A DNA stretch of 64,000 nucleotides from Ascaris suum (taxonomy: Eukaryota; Nematoda; Chromadorea; Rhabditida; Ascarididae), in the NCBI GenBank assembly GCA_013433145.1, contig CM024191.1, positions 884,501 through 948,500 of the forward strand, given 5' to 3'. The notes beneath the pieces are model-generated. The model worked only from the letters and a program-made list of their open reading frames with translations. It made no database searches and had not been told where the DNA came from. The translations under genes were made by a program, and so were the position numbers. This document shows, piece by piece, positions 28,205-42,700 of the stretch. Positions within the stretch are counted from its first letter, which is position 1; each line of letters starts with the position of its first letter.

Positions 28205-28930
28205 ATTCAAATCGAAGTCGTATATATTGATTATGCAAGAGTCCTTAATATGGTCTACCATGAATACCCATCGGCTCTTATTAAAGTGGGTGAGAGCGTT
28301 CTTATATGAACGAAACCTCCAAATGAACAATGGTGATAGTTCCTCCGAGCGGCTTTCACTTCTCAGTGGCGTCGCAAAGATAACGCTTTATGTCATGTTT
28401 TATTCCTCTTGTGCACTAAGCGATGTCTCCGCAATGTTTTAAATGGAACCGGACTCCTTGCTGACGATCTCAAAATTTATAGCCCATTGCATGATCTTGC
28501 ATACGACTTGTGAATTCCGCAAAGCAAATTCGATACATTCGCCAAGTGGTTGAAGTTGCAGCAGTTAGAAGTTCTCCGTAAATAATGCCATATGGTTCAC
28601 ATGAACCTCAGATTTCCGCTGGCTAGTGGGCCAGGCTTTTTCTCGTAGATATAAATACTGAGCCCCTGGCGTTCGGATTAATTCTGTCTTCCATGGAAGG
28701 TTGCAGTGTTTCAATGCCGCTGACAAGCCAATTCGAAAAATGCAAATATTCATAACCTATCCTCAAGTAAAGGACACTGTCACTAGCACAGTTCCAATTG
28801 TTGTGTGTAAGGGTATAGGGTCCCAATTCTGGCCTTCTACCCTTAATTTGTCCGTGAAGGATTCGTAAAATCCTCTTTTGAGGTTTGACCAGATGCTGTG
28901 CCATCCGACAACGAGACAAAATGTAAGGTT
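28205..28930 (+). mobile_element. Decayed non-LTR retrotransposon (LINE) reverse transcriptase
   Basis: Seen on the plus strand in shifting frames: VVYIDYARVLNMVYHE near 28217 (the RT block that normally reads D-F/Y-x-K-A-F-D-x-V-x-H), then LLLKWVRAFLYERN and LSLLSGV near 28280-28375 (the W-I-x-x-F-L and S-G-V-P-Q-G region), then LLADDLKIY at 28457-28480 (the catalytic A/F-x-D-D block) and FAKWLK near 28535. Known: this order is that of LINE reverse transcriptases. At least two frame changes and several stops show it is dead. The 5' end (endonuclease) is missing. Weak similarity to the post-RT region (GSQFWPSTLN) continues to about 29000. Confidence 0.8.
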
Positions 28931-28999
28931 TTTATATAACCTTAAGAAAATCAGCAACAGTAAGGCGGAGGAGACAACACGACGGCAAGGGGGGACGGC

Positions 29000-30073
29000 G
29001 CTCCGATAGAGCTTTGGCACGAATAGTGCCACCTCCGCGCCAAAGAGCACCTGGCACTCCTCACGTCTGAGCCACTTCGCGGCCTAATCGCGCACCGTTA
29101 CGACCCGAACCAACGTTCGCAAGCACAACACTCACGTGAGAAGCTACAAACGCATTGGTTTCTGTAAGCAAATACGCCGTCCTTTTATATGCATCGACCC
29201 TTGCCTCAATGTGCATTTGCAGAAAACTTGCTCTGTCCTACGGTCATTGCTTCTGCTCTGTCCGAAAGCAAGTGACCGACAATTTATTGGCGGTTCCTTA
29301 CGTCTGATCCACGTGGCATATACGTGCCATTGCAAAAGCGATCCTAGCCATTTGGCCAAGCAATGATATTCCACTTTTTCTTTGAACATAACAGTCTTAC
29401 ATTTGAATTAAAGAATATCCCACCATCTTGTTTTGCTTAGACCTAGCGGATGCTGTGTGCACGAAAGCTAACGGGGAATGTTCCGTAACTTGAGCACTCC
29501 CTTTCGAACGTCCCCAAAAAAGCATCTAGAAACATTCTTTTATTTTACCACCGCATACATCCATACCGAACAGAGCAACCGTTAAAAAAAACATACAAGA
29601 AACGAAGCGCATCATAGACGACCGGGTAGTTATCGAAATTTTTGCTGCATTCGGCACCCGCGTGAGTGGTCGAGTAAAGTTCAAGATCAAGCTAAGTATT
29701 CAACTCAGAAAAAACGTAGCAACTACTTCGACTTGTCGACTTCTGAGTAATTCATAGAATGCGCTGCAGCAGTTCTCACCATTTGAAGCGGATGGCCTTA
29801 TGAAAATTAACGAAACAACACGTTTAAAAACCATCATCGCCCTAAAGTTGAGGATATGCACGAGGCACCACAATGGCAACAAATAAGCAAGGAAGCAGAA
29901 GAAAGGGAACCTGGAAGAATACGATGAGGGCAGCTGTAAATAATAATGAATGCAAAAATATGCATCGTTGCAAGCATTCAGATGCAGCTATGACCGGGAA
30001 GTCGTGTAAACTAGGATCAGATAACGCGTTGGCGGTGTTCGCTTCGACGGAATGCAGCTACAATGGATGATCG
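29000..30073. other. Intergenic, no supported gene
   Basis: Follows the LINE remnant. The 76-81 codon ORFs near 29136-29389 on both strands have no recognisable product and may belong to the decayed element. Confidence 0.4.
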
Positions 30074-30280
30074 GATCTAAGTTAAATAAAGTCCAATCTC
30101 GATCGCAGATGGGACCGGACTTAACTCATGACCATATGGAAATGAATCAGACTCAATTTCGGCTGGCGCTGAGTTAAAGACGGTACCTGACCTAATCTGG
30201 GCTCAATCCATCTCCATATGGTCATAGATTACATTTACCTTCGTCCCTGGTCGCGATCAAGAGTGGCTTTAACCAAGACC
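30074..30280. mobile_element. Fold-back (MITE-like) element 1
   Basis: About 55-bp imperfect terminal inverted repeats flank a short centre. The core arms ATGACCATATGGA (30128-30140) and TCCATATGGTCAT (30213-30225) are exact complements. The pairing resumes outward with GATCGC and GGGAC blocks and a GTTAAA/TTTAAC end. It has no coding capacity. A diverged MITE or a palindromic relic; no clear target-site duplication seen. Confidence 0.6.
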
Positions 30281-30484
30281 TTTCAAGATGAGCTTCCACG
30301 AAGTCTCAACCTTTCTGCAAAACAATTGCGTTTCGAATCTGCTTAAAGCATACTATAGTGCCAAAGTTACAAACTCCTTCGCCCTCCAACGTTTTCGTGC
30401 ACATATACAAGTTCCCGTCATCGCATTTACTCGAACTAACGAAATCACTTCTTCCATACCACCACAGCTTAGGAAGAAAGGAGC

Positions 30485-30690
30485 GAGACTCACCGATTTA
30501 GTCGACGGCGATCGGTCGGAGGAGAGGGAGGAGGTAGACGGATGAGCGAAATTCATGCGTCGGCTGGAACCGCACATAAGCAGCCTCAGCCGACCAGCGG
30601 GATCGTTGCTAAGAATCACCGACTCATCGCTATGCGTTACTCCCTCTATTTCCTCAGACCCATCGCCGTCGGCTTAATTCGGTGAGTCTC
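30485..30690. mobile_element. Fold-back (MITE-like) element 2
   Basis: The ends GAGACTCACCGA (30485-30496) and TCGGTGAGTCTC (30679-30690) are exact complements, and the inner block CGACGGCGAT (30503-30512) pairs with ATCGCCGTCG (30662-30671). Looser pairing continues inward. Overall a 206-bp non-coding palindromic element 200 bp from element 1, with unrelated ends. Confidence 0.65.
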
Positions 30691-31100
30691 TTTCCCCTCT
30701 TTCTACAACAGCAAACTGAGATATGTCCCGTAGTTGCCATATTTTATGATGTATGCATCCTCTCGTGCTCAAAGAAAAGGAAATAAAGCAACAGCAGAAT
30801 TTCAACTTCATCTCTTCTTCTTCAAATGGTGGAAGACCAACACATAAAGTCAAATAGCTAACGCATCAAGACCTTTCTGAAAAAATCCAACAATACTGAT
30901 GACCACATAGCTGCAGGTACTGCAGCCATGTCACTGCTATCGCGTTAAGTACTCACTGCTAGCCCTTCGCCGACCTCCCCTCTCGAAATACTCAAACTTC
31001 TGGATGTGCAGCCTATTAGACAGCTAAAATGACCTTTTCTGCCTTAGACCAGACAACCTGTTTCACATATCCCCACAATACTGCGTAAACACATGGTATA

Positions 31101-34100
31101 CTAATGAGTCAAAGAAAAATGCGGATCGCCACACCACAGTGTTTCCAAATCGGCGACTATTTGGGGCGAATAGCGGTCGACAACTGATTGAATAATACCT
31201 TCAAATGTCTCCGGATATGTCTTTAGAACCACATCGCCTGCAAGTAGATAAAAACACAATTTACTTTCCGTGACTCCTTTAAAAAACAATGCAAAAACAA
31301 AAAATCATCATGAGAGTTTCCATTTCCACAAGACATAAATAACATTGAAAGGGCCAATTCTCGGCAAGCGGACAAACAAACTACCGTACGGAAAATACAC
31401 AGAGATGATCGGTCATGCACAAGAATGAATAGATATGTCATGGTGAGATATTTACTGCTCTATTCAATGCACGTCAGTCCCACCGCAGTGGGCAGTTTAC
31501 AGTCTCTAGGAGTGGCACACTTGGCAGCCAACAATCCATGGTGCACCTCCAAACGTTTTCTTCAACGGATGAAAATCAAAAACATTCATAGGTCCGCGCT
31601 CCCACTCACCTTTCTCATTAAGTACAGTGTTGCTCTGTACGAACAGTCTACGAGGTTGGCGACGCGCAATTACGATTTCACGCCACTTCAAGTTCTTCCC
31701 CTTAACCGCTCCCACTTCGTTGAAAAACTTCGACCCACCCACACTATCGCCAGTCGACTTGTAAGCCTGAAATGACGTTTAGCTGCATTGTGACGCTCGC
31801 TATCGGCTTATTGTTAACCTCTCTGACTCTATGCAGATAACGATACAAATTTACTGTCCCTGTTTCTATGAACGCAACGCGAACGTAACCTAACCTATTA
31901 GTGAGTGCGAATACAATGTTTCTTTACGGTTTTACAAAGAAAGATGATAGGTAAACAAGTGCACGTCTTATTGGGTAGACAAGAACTCATAACGGCATAT
32001 CACAACGCCATTTTGCCACTTTAAAAGTCATGCCGCAATTGGGACTGTGCACAAAAACTTATGCAAGCCATGCACCGCACAAACTATTCACATAAAAGAA
32101 GACTGCGCAAGAATTAATTCACAACGTTCGATAATTTTCTCGCTAAAAATAAGTTGTTATGAAGCCCTATAAGCAAACGCAATCATGCCAAACCCTCCGC
32201 AAAATGGAATCTATCTTAGAGAGTACCGCAAATGATAATCAGAATTTCAGTTCATTAAAAGCATAATTTTCTGGAAACGTCTCTTACCTCTATATTCGCA
32301 GTAAAATAAGGTTTATTTATTTTTACACAACGCGCAGCTGCCTAGTTGGATGGGATTTCACAACCTGGGGAAAAAGAACAAGCCTAGCGTGGGAACGCTT
32401 CGCGTGCATTCAACTAGGGTACCAGCATATGCATAGCAAAACAACTTTCCAACCTTAAATTAATGCTCAGGAGCGCAGTACAACAACGCATCCTAGCAAT
32501 AATGAACACTGTATTCATGGAGTTTCAAAAAGGAACTTAAAAAGCCTAATAACGCGTAATTTGGAAGGTACCCTCTTCCCGCTTTGAGGAAGAGGAGAAT
32601 ACTGGTTGGCGCAAACGTTTATACAGTGCCACTCGTAGTTCCAAAGGCAGTTTAATTGAAGCTGCAATGAACAGGTAAGCTTTCGAAAAGAACCTCATAA
32701 ATCCCCCTTTCTTAATGAAATCGAGTGATCCTGAGCCGAACCACACGACTACTCGGTCAATATATGCCATTGCTGCAAAAACAACCACTCTAATAAGCAG
32801 TCTCTTCCAAAGTTATAATGCACGTTCTTTACCACCGATGTGTTTTCCGGTAACATAGCAATGTTTAGTTCACAAAGCTCCTCTCCATTCCCAATAATTG
32901 TGCCAACAAATTGACAATAAGTCAAAAATCAAAAGCAAAACAGACGAAGAAACACCAACTTGAAGTTTGCGTAAGAACGCTCCAACGGCTGGCTTTCCAA
33001 CGCTATCGATCTTTTTCGGATCAAGTTTAAATAAGAGATCCGGTTTCCCATCTTCTCCACTCTTTTCCGTTATCGTTACAAATTCATTGCCCGCCTCGAG
33101 GCAAACTTGAAGAAGTGTGTATCGAGCAAAACAATGTGCCTGAAACAAAACCACTTAAATTTCAATAAACGTCACAAAATTTGACGTCTACTTTATCGCT
33201 CATATAATGGCTTTTCATATTTCTCACTCAGTATGACGCTGAATCTTGCCGAAACTCCGTTCGCTGATTTCTTCATGTACTTTAAATCGATATCACAGTA
33301 AACATTCCAATGGACGCAGTGAGTAGATATTCACACCGATTTCGAACTCAAGTTCGAGAAATCACTTCCTCACCTCCTCCCAACCGTTTTATGGCACAAG
33401 TTTACGAGTTCAGGATCGAAACTGTTTTGCATAACACATTTACGTAAGGTCCGCCCTCTCTTACAGAACACGCTTCCCACGAACAGACCTCGCAGTCGTT
33501 AACTGCATCGTGTTCGTGTGCCCGAAGACACTCTCGTTGCCGAAAATCTGAAAACCTTAAATTCTGTTGCAATAAAGCAGTGTTCGATTCGATACATGTT
33601 GCAGACGAACGCTGACACCTACAAACCTCCGTTACTAATGGAATGTTTCCGCGTTAAACGGCAACATCGGCCATCAACAAAACAGACACCGGTGGCTGAT
33701 GGAGACGCATGACGCCAAGCTTCTCACAGTGCGCCCACATCTTCACAAGCTTTGATTAAAGCAGCGGTGGTGAGATTCTTACAAGGTAGATTAAGAGATG
33801 CTCATCAGCTTATGAGCATTAACTAGTTCGTAACCTCACACATACAACAACATGTATAGTACTAAACGTTCAAGAGAAATTCACGGACAATACTCAGCAC
33901 TCTGTAGCCACCTCAAAATAGGAACGTCCTCATTTCTTTCACCAAAAACAATCAGAAATAATAACGACCTGCTTTTGCATGTCGAAACCACCTTAGAAAA
34001 CTATCAATGATTTTCAACGTATCTTATAGTTAAAAACTCAAACGTTCTGACTCATAAATTTCAAAAAGTTCTAGAAATTGACCAAAGACCATTTTAGAAT

Positions 34101-36629
34101 CTAATATATCCTTTTCCAATAAAACGAAAGCTAACAAGCATTATAAACTTTCAGAGGAATATATGCTGTATTGAGGTTGAATGAAAATTTGAGTTGATTC
34201 GAATGCGGCACATTGCCCTATACTAGAAGCTCATAATACCTATTATCACGTGAAAGACATCGCGTTCAGTATTTCGATGTGAGTGCTTCATGACCACCAT
34301 AAACTAAAATGAGTATCCAGAGCTTACACATCAGTTCCCGGAGATTCGCAGATGAAAATATGCTAAGAGATCACTTCCTTTTTTTTCAGGATATAGTGTG
34401 CAGACTCAAGTTAGTGTAACTTATTCAATGCAGAGCACGTGCATGTAACATCTGTGTATCATCTTTCTCATTTTTCAATATCCGCTTGACGCTGTTAGCG
34501 CAAAGTGCATTGGCAGTTTTCATCTGCACAGATGTTACCGAGTGCAGCGACTTATGAAATAAGATCTGCGAAAGGAATCACAACGAGAAATTTCAATAAC
34601 ATATTCCGCATCCTCCAATTCAATGAACCTCACAAATAAATAAAATAAGCCGTGCTAGCGCCATTCTGAATACGGACATTTCTTCAGAAAAACAGCTGGA
34701 TGCAAAACGCCATCGTTTTGACGATGGACCATTAAAGTTCACGGTCCAGGTTATTTTCAAGCAACTATTCCCCTGGCATAGTCAATTCAACAAGAAGGTA
34801 CTTTCATAAATGCAAACCTGTCCCCAATTTTTTGTATCCGGCGAATAGAACTCCAATGCGAGAAGACCAGCACGAATCTCGGACATCCAATTAACGTACT
34901 TTATGGTCTCTGCCATTTCACCTTCGTGGCCAAAGATTCTAAAATAAACCAAACAAAAAAAAACTGCCTTATATTTCGATAAATGTATTCACCCCCCCCC
35001 CCCAAAAAAAAAAAAACGCATGCTGTCTTGGTAAAAATGCAACATACCCCTTCTCAGGTGAAGCCCTTCTCTAAGAAATTCGATAGTCCCTTTTAATGTT
35101 TAACATGACAAGGATCTAACCTAACAAAACTCAACGGCCAAATTTGGGACCAAAATGGCATGGAAAGTGAATTCAGGAGAAGATTATCTGAAGATAATAG
35201 AATGAAATAAAACATCTGCACCACAGCGAACCACTGCACTTATCGCACTAATGTATCTTCTGCCGAACGTAGTGTAACACATTCGACCATGTTTTCATTG
35301 AAGCTTCGAATACTGAATGCTCTATAAGGCATGAATGTATCCTTGAATTATTAAATACGACGTATAAACAACAAATTTATCGCTCTCCCTTGCTCATTAA
35401 AGCCTCTCAAAGCAGATATCATTTCTTATCAATAGTCCCCTCCCCTCATCCCTCATCTCTTCTCCTAAAGATGGAACAAGAGAAAGAGACCATCACATCG
35501 AGCTTCACGTATCGTTTCTCAAGCTTGTACCAAAACGTTGAAAAGATAGCCGACACTTACTTCAGTACATCCGGATAAGTGCAAAGGAAATATCCAACGG
35601 CTTCCGCACGGCATTCTTCGTATGCGCTCGACAATGCGCCGAACTTTGAACTCCACGTCTCACCTGGCTCATACCAACTGGACACCTGAGAATGGCATAG
35701 GTGAAAGCTATGTGAGTGAAGCAGTTAATCTCCTTTGTTTAATTTTTGAATAAAGAGCACTCCACCGGAAATGCTTTCGAGATTGGAGTTCTCTCATCTC
35801 GACAATTTTAATTTTAATGGCGATGTGTAAAATGAAACCATTAAATCCTTAGGTAAGTCAAGAATGGATTATGAAACAGCTTGTGATTTCATAACCATCA
35901 GCCACTAACTCGTGCTAAAAAAAAGTAGCTCAACACTGTTATACAGTAGACCCTATGACTGCTTTGAAAGATGGAACTAGGTGGAAAGCAATTATAAGAC
36001 TTCCCCTTATGTGCCCTAACTTCTGCACCCATTAGCTCAATGAACTCGGGTAAGCAAAGAGATGAAAATAATGCGAGGATTGAATGTCGACAATAAAAGG
36101 TCAAAGGTGTAGTTCAAATAATTCAAAGGATGCCCATTGAATGAAATTCCAAACAACATAAATAATTCAAACACTGATGCAAAAAGAAATCAAATGAACT
36201 CCTTCGAAGTCACAGTACAAGCAAATGAAGATCAAGATCGCCCTCCTCCTCTGCCTAGTGGAATGAAGAAACGTGTAATTTTAAAAGCTTTGTACGAAAT
36301 CGTAGAAAAGAACTAGTCCCCCCCCCCCCCCAAAAAAAAAAAACTGAGTACAGAAGCAGAACGTTGAAAAAACAGCAAACTTCAAAAAGCAAAAGAAAAC
36401 AACAAAAAAGCAAACCGGTTTTCCCGTCAACATATCTTTGAGGTTTTTGTCGAAATTGAAGGTTCCATCCTTATTCCTCTGGAGAAGTTTTCCGCTTCCA
36501 TGTCCCAGCAATTCATGTAGACCGACCTGCACCTCGAAGGCCTCCTTGTGGTACTTGAGGAACAATTCCTAAAATCTTCTAATGACATTATCACGACATA
36601 AAACGGAACGAATATGTTCTATGTCAGAC

Positions 36630-36712
<83 letters not shown>

Positions 36713-39700
36713 ACACCTCATTCTTTACTGAAAGAAGAGTACAACCACAGAATAAACGAAAAAGAAATTGACGCATTATTTATGAAATTGATGCCCATGA
36801 TAGAAATTGTTCCCATGATGCATAAGCCTAAAATAAGTCGCTTTATGAACAAATTGAAAGCAACAGTGCAACAGCCTCAACCACCGCGTTCCCATTGCCA
36901 CTAAGATGCACGGTCAAATCCGTATACGCAAACATGCTACACACTTCACCGCTTGAAAGTCCAACGAAATTAATTTCCTAGCGCCCAATGAAACAATTTT
37001 TTCGTTCCTCTCGTTCTGTTCTGAGATATCTTACCCAATCAAAGAAGCAACTGAACATGCTCGAAGACTGAATGCTAAATCACATCTGCTCTATATAATG
37101 CGAAAGGCATGCAACTCAACACCTAGATAAGAGCATTAAACAACAAATACCTCGGTGCAATCATAACGCAGCTATTGAACGAAATGAAGTATGCAGAGTA
37201 AACAGATTTACAAGGAGGCTGAAAAGGATACAATCAACAACTTACCTCATCTTCTTTTATGAGAAAATTGATTTTCTGTTTTGGCATCGCTGAGATGACG
37301 TTGCCCAACGAAACGTTTTTGAAGCCTTCATTCTGACGGATTGCATCATCTGAGATAAAGGATCTCTGTAGTTGCACATATAACATTGAGGTTTTCTATG
37401 ACCAACTATTACGTGCAAACGCACCTATCTATTGGTCCAACCAAGAAGTTCTAAGATTTTTTTCTTTTTTGGAGAAATGGGTTTCTTAACCCCGTCATTT
37501 CAAATTTACCTTGATTTACAGTATGTAGCATTTATATTACAGAACTCACATCATTTAAAATCGTGTGCCACATCCTTTTTTTCTCAAGTCACATTTTTGA
37601 ATATCTAAAACCACTTCTTTTAAATTATGGCATAATTTCAACTCGAAAGCAGATTGGCAGAAGCAGTTAATAAACTGCAAGCAGGTTTCAAATGTAATAC
37701 ACTTTTTGTGGCTGGCGGCAGCGTTAAAAGGAGTGGACCGAGTGTAAGTAGAGCGCAAGAGTCGATAACCGTCTGTCGATGCCGATATGCTAGAGTACAA
37801 GCGGGATAAAAGTAGTTTACGGGGTAGCACCTCCACTGCCAAACACGAATAGAACCAAGGACATGCAAACGGACCGAAACTCGACTTACATGTACCCCTG
37901 ATATCGTCTGGGTCGGCACAAGAACACATTATGTGATCAATGACATTATGTGAAGAAGAATAAATGAGAACCGACTACATGAGTAAATGTGATCACTGCA
38001 ATGTTAGATCACAAGTGATTATGTTGGTGAATATCGGTGCTATACCACATCACCGAACGAAGAAAAAGTGCAAGACGGGTGGGCCAAACTATGGTCAAGA
38101 AAAAGCCAAAAAATTCTTCTCAATACGTTCTTCTCGCCATGAACAATTTTTATCCGACATAGGTCGTCAAGCAACTAGCAAACGTTGATATAAGACCAAT
38201 TATAACTACTGAGCGAAGCAGCTGATTTATCCATGCTGGTGTTTATTCTAGAGATGCATTCTAAGCCAAGCAGCTATCACACTTTCCCATAGCAGACAAT
38301 GAAATTCACAAGTATTTGTTGAGCGATTTAATAACCACTCAAATTTTTCAAGCAATCGAAAACTGTCCCCGCCAAGCCTACTCCTTTCCCTGTCTTCCGA
38401 AATATCACCGAATCATCTTTCGATAAGAATCCCCCTCTCTCCTCTTGCAGCAAATTTTTCTTTTCACTCGCAAAGTACAGCAGGCACATCTTCCTGCCTT
38501 CATCGACAGAACCTCCTCAGTTTGCCCTCAAATTTTTCATTAAACATTCTTTAGGACTCGGGAATTATTACTTTCCTAGCACATGTGCACGTCCCCTCAT
38601 GCGCGCTTAAAAGTGGAGTCTTTTGCACGCCACGCAAGAAATAGAGTAACATTGGTAATGAAAGGCGGCGTATTTGTATACGTATGCATCACAAAATCTT
38701 CAAAAAAGTATGATCCCAGCAAAGAATATTATTGTGCCTGAGAGACGTAACTCTGTAAAGTCACCACTGATTGAATGCCAGTTTTTAGGCGACGCACTGA
38801 TTACAAAAACATTTGAAGTCAACAATCGTCAAGGCCGTTTAAACTAACGTCATTTGCAAACAGGAAAGCAAAAGCACGCACAATTGGGAATGTTGATGCC
38901 GGCTGGAATTCCACTGCCTCCGAAAGCGATGACGTCTAGTGACGTGAAATCGGGCTTCAGGAATTTGTCCTTCTCATATTCTTTGTCCCATGGCAAGCGT
39001 GCGAGTAGCTCTTCAGCTCTTCGAACCAATTCATGAAATTTCTTTGACGTTTCTTTATTCACCGCCGCAACGAAACCTTCGAACTCCGCTCTGAAATATA
39101 TTATTCTGAAAGGAAACAAGAATCGACTCACACATGCAACACTACACTCTATATAATGGCGATATTAACTCATACTGAATAGGTAACAGAAGTAGTAACA
39201 TATATCAGACATATATTGGAGCAAAATCATACTCGAACAAATTGATAACGCAAACAAACCGACCGATTACGTTAAAAACGATAACCGAACAGACGAAACC
39301 ATTGATTAAACAATTATATGGCAAAATGAGGGCTAGAAAAAAAAGAAGTTGCTAATATAGAGCAAATGGGGACGAAATGGATGCCTTTCTGCATTCTATC
39401 GCATCGGCCCAATCGACGGCCAAAATAAACGAAAGTACTAGAAAGGAATCTAAACGCATGTTTTCTATAAACACTGCCCATAAAACTGCTTGAATATAAC
39501 GTTGTTGTCAACGTTACACATAGACAACAAGAATTACCAATGGAATCAATTGATAGGAGCAGAACCGGAAGTGTGATGCGACCTCGCATAACAAGCAGTT
39601 TAGATGACGCTATCAATTCTGAGAGCTTCCTCCAAAACACATTCGAGAAACTATTTCCACCATTGCAGAACAACCACTGTAATAAAATGCTGCACCAAGA

Positions 39701-42700
39701 AAGTGCGTCTTAGTCTTAGTTGGTTTTCCCAGACAATGCAGCTCACTCACACCAATAAGGCAATGCTCTCCTTTCTGAGTCATCGACAACGAACCAACAA
39801 AAGGAAAGCGGGAATGCAGACGCAACTTCAACATTAAAAACTCACCTCGTGCCAGCCGGGTCTCTGTAGTTCTCGATGAAACCGATATAGCTTTCCACAC
39901 TCGGCCCCTTATCCTTTATCCAGAAACGTGACCCATCCATGTGATCGACAATATTGCCTGTTTCAAAATGAGTTATGTATTTTGAGATCATATTTTTCTG
40001 GTTTTCGTTCGCCACGTATCCCTGCAATCCATACATTTTACCCTATAAAATGCTCTGAAGCTTCTATTCCCGATATCCAAGGGTTTTTTGGCAAGCTTAG
40101 CATATGCTGGAAGGATGCGAAGAGAATGAATAAAAAACTGTAAACCGCGACTCATCATCATAGCTTTATTTTACAATTTCCTTCATTTCGCTTCACGATA
40201 ATTGCCAAAACGCCTAAAGAAAAACTTTATCTTTCTGGATGCGACCATTTTCTTGAAGTCCATCGTCCGATCATCACAGAAACCGTGAATAAGGCAAAAA
40301 TTAGTTAGGTATAAAAAAGTTCAGCACTGTGAATGTACATCAACCCATATGAACCGGAGCAAGTTTTGTCAACTGCAATCAGTCTCGACAAACAAACCAT
40401 ACATTCAAGTTGAACAACTCAAAAACATCGGCTGAATGTCCTTAATGATGCCTTGCACATCCTCTCAAGATGAAGTAACTTTTAAGGTCAACAGACTGAA
40501 GAACACCGACAGGTAAAAGCATCGAGTCATAGATATCCGCGGAAAAATCTGCATCGAATTGGGTACGGACCACAACTTACGATAAACTATGCGTCCCATA
40601 AATTCCTTATTTTTCTAGGAGGGGAAAGCGGGCGCACGATTAAGGGGAGAAACCTATATTCCAATGGCGATGTAAAAGTTTTTTCGACTCCTAGAGCAAG
40701 AAATATAATCGAAGACGAGCAAGGCCTTCGTGCCCACACAAGAAATGGCTAAACACTACCGTCGAACAACGGCCGTTGTCTAAAATCTTTGCCAGATTGA
40801 AGGTTACCTTACTATAGGACGCTAACAACGTATAATTCTCTAAATCTTCACTTCCTTCAATTGATTGTGCTGAATAACGTATAAAAAAAGAATTGCATGT
40901 ATAGGCGACGACGGATTCTTTTTATCGGATGTTCGTTCACGTTCTTCTCTTCAATCCACACCGGTGACAGTTAAATGCAGATCGCATTTTCGCTTAAAAG
41001 CCTCGTTTAAGATCAACATGATGCAGTGAAGGCCTGCATGCATTAAATAAAAGCTCACCAAAGCCTCTTTGAGAGATTTAATAGTATGCGAGAGAATAGG
41101 CGCATAATCGCCACGCTCTATTATTACAGTTGCCCCTTCGAATTCTTCCCGCGACTGCTCGCTCTTCGCTAAAACAATGTGACCCTTTATGGCACATTCC
41201 AAAACCGGCATAATGGGAAACGCCACATTACTCTGTAAAAGTAAACACCACATCACCGTCACAGACACCATGATTACTGAAGATGATTCCCCCCAAGACG
41301 CCCCTCAACAAGAAAAAGCGGTAGGAGAGGACGAGAAGCCAAAAAACAATTCAAGAAAAAAAAAAGAACTTCGAGTGTTTCAAAGAAATCATAACCAAAG
41401 TTCGGCTAATCAAATAAAGGAAGAAGCAGTATGAGTGGAAGATAGCACCCCCCCCCCCCCAGTTATTTACGCCTACTTTCTCCATCTTTTCTTTCATCCT
41501 TCACCTATGTGATTCAAGTGTCCTTCTGATACAAAAACTAGCCATAAGGACTGCACCACTCATACCTATTATAACGCTCGAAACCCAGCAGATGTGGTAG
41601 ACATTCCACAATGCTCAATATGAAACACAATTGACATGGTTGAATTATAAACGCCTTCTATTGGTCGTAAGAATTGAAACAATCTGTGCCATTTATTGAA
41701 TACATGAAATAAATAAACAATGCAAACCTAGACTTGCAAGACGAACAACGTATAAAACCTTGTTCCCATCAGTCTTCTTCACAAGTCTCGTGTTCCATCC
41801 TTCCATGTGTTTAGACTGGAAGTACCGATCGATAAGGTCTGTATCCGCCTTCGTTACCAGTTGTGAGTGATATCCAGTCACAGCCTTCAAAAACCTTTGT
41901 TTGAACAATAAACACCACATTAGAACATTACAACGTTAAAGAAATCCCCTAGGCAATCAACATTAGAAGAACGTGGTCGTCGACTCAGAATGAACAACGA
42001 GTGGCAACAATACATATATATGTCCACATGAAAATGGTAGCTTTCAAAGATCAAATCTCGGAAAGCGTCACATCCCACAGCAGAAATATTCGAACCTCCT
42101 CAATAAGGCGAGATTATTTCACAAGGAAAGTAGTAAAGGTCTCTAGATGATGACCAGTGAAGACTAGCCAATTTCTTTTTTCCTCTCTACCTCTATATTT
42201 ACTGAAATTATAAAAGACGAGGCTTCAAATGAAAACGCTTACCAATGAACATATTGAACAAAAATTTTTACTTTCCTCTTCCCTCCTATAGGATTCTAAA
42301 CGGAATAAGGCAATAAACAAACAATTGGTGGCGAAAAGCAATGCCGAAACAAAAAACGAACTTTATCTGGGAATCCCAGATTTAAGTCTTTCGCCTCCAG
42401 CGAGAAAACATGCTCTTCGATAGAACGGTAAAGCTTCATAAAATTCGCATACTTCTTGCTAGCTTCGGACTTCTCCAGCAATGCACGAAATTTATCCTGA
42501 AAATGTGCAACACACAAATAAAGTGAGCATCTAGTGAGTGCAGGGCTGCACCCTAACGGAAACGACACGTTTGAACAAAAGAAGAAATAAAAAGCATTCA
42601 AAGAATGACCTAATGCATTGAAAAGCAAACGTCATGGCATGAAGAAAGAGCAAAATAAGCACAGAAGGAACCCAGTTACCGCAACACAGAGCACACTATC

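Noticed and set aside
41059..41271. Longer DPP3 exon 6 starting upstream at 41233
   Set aside because: It would need a non-GT donor or cause a stop after exon 5; the acceptor at 41168 keeps phase and the conserved RLAS region.
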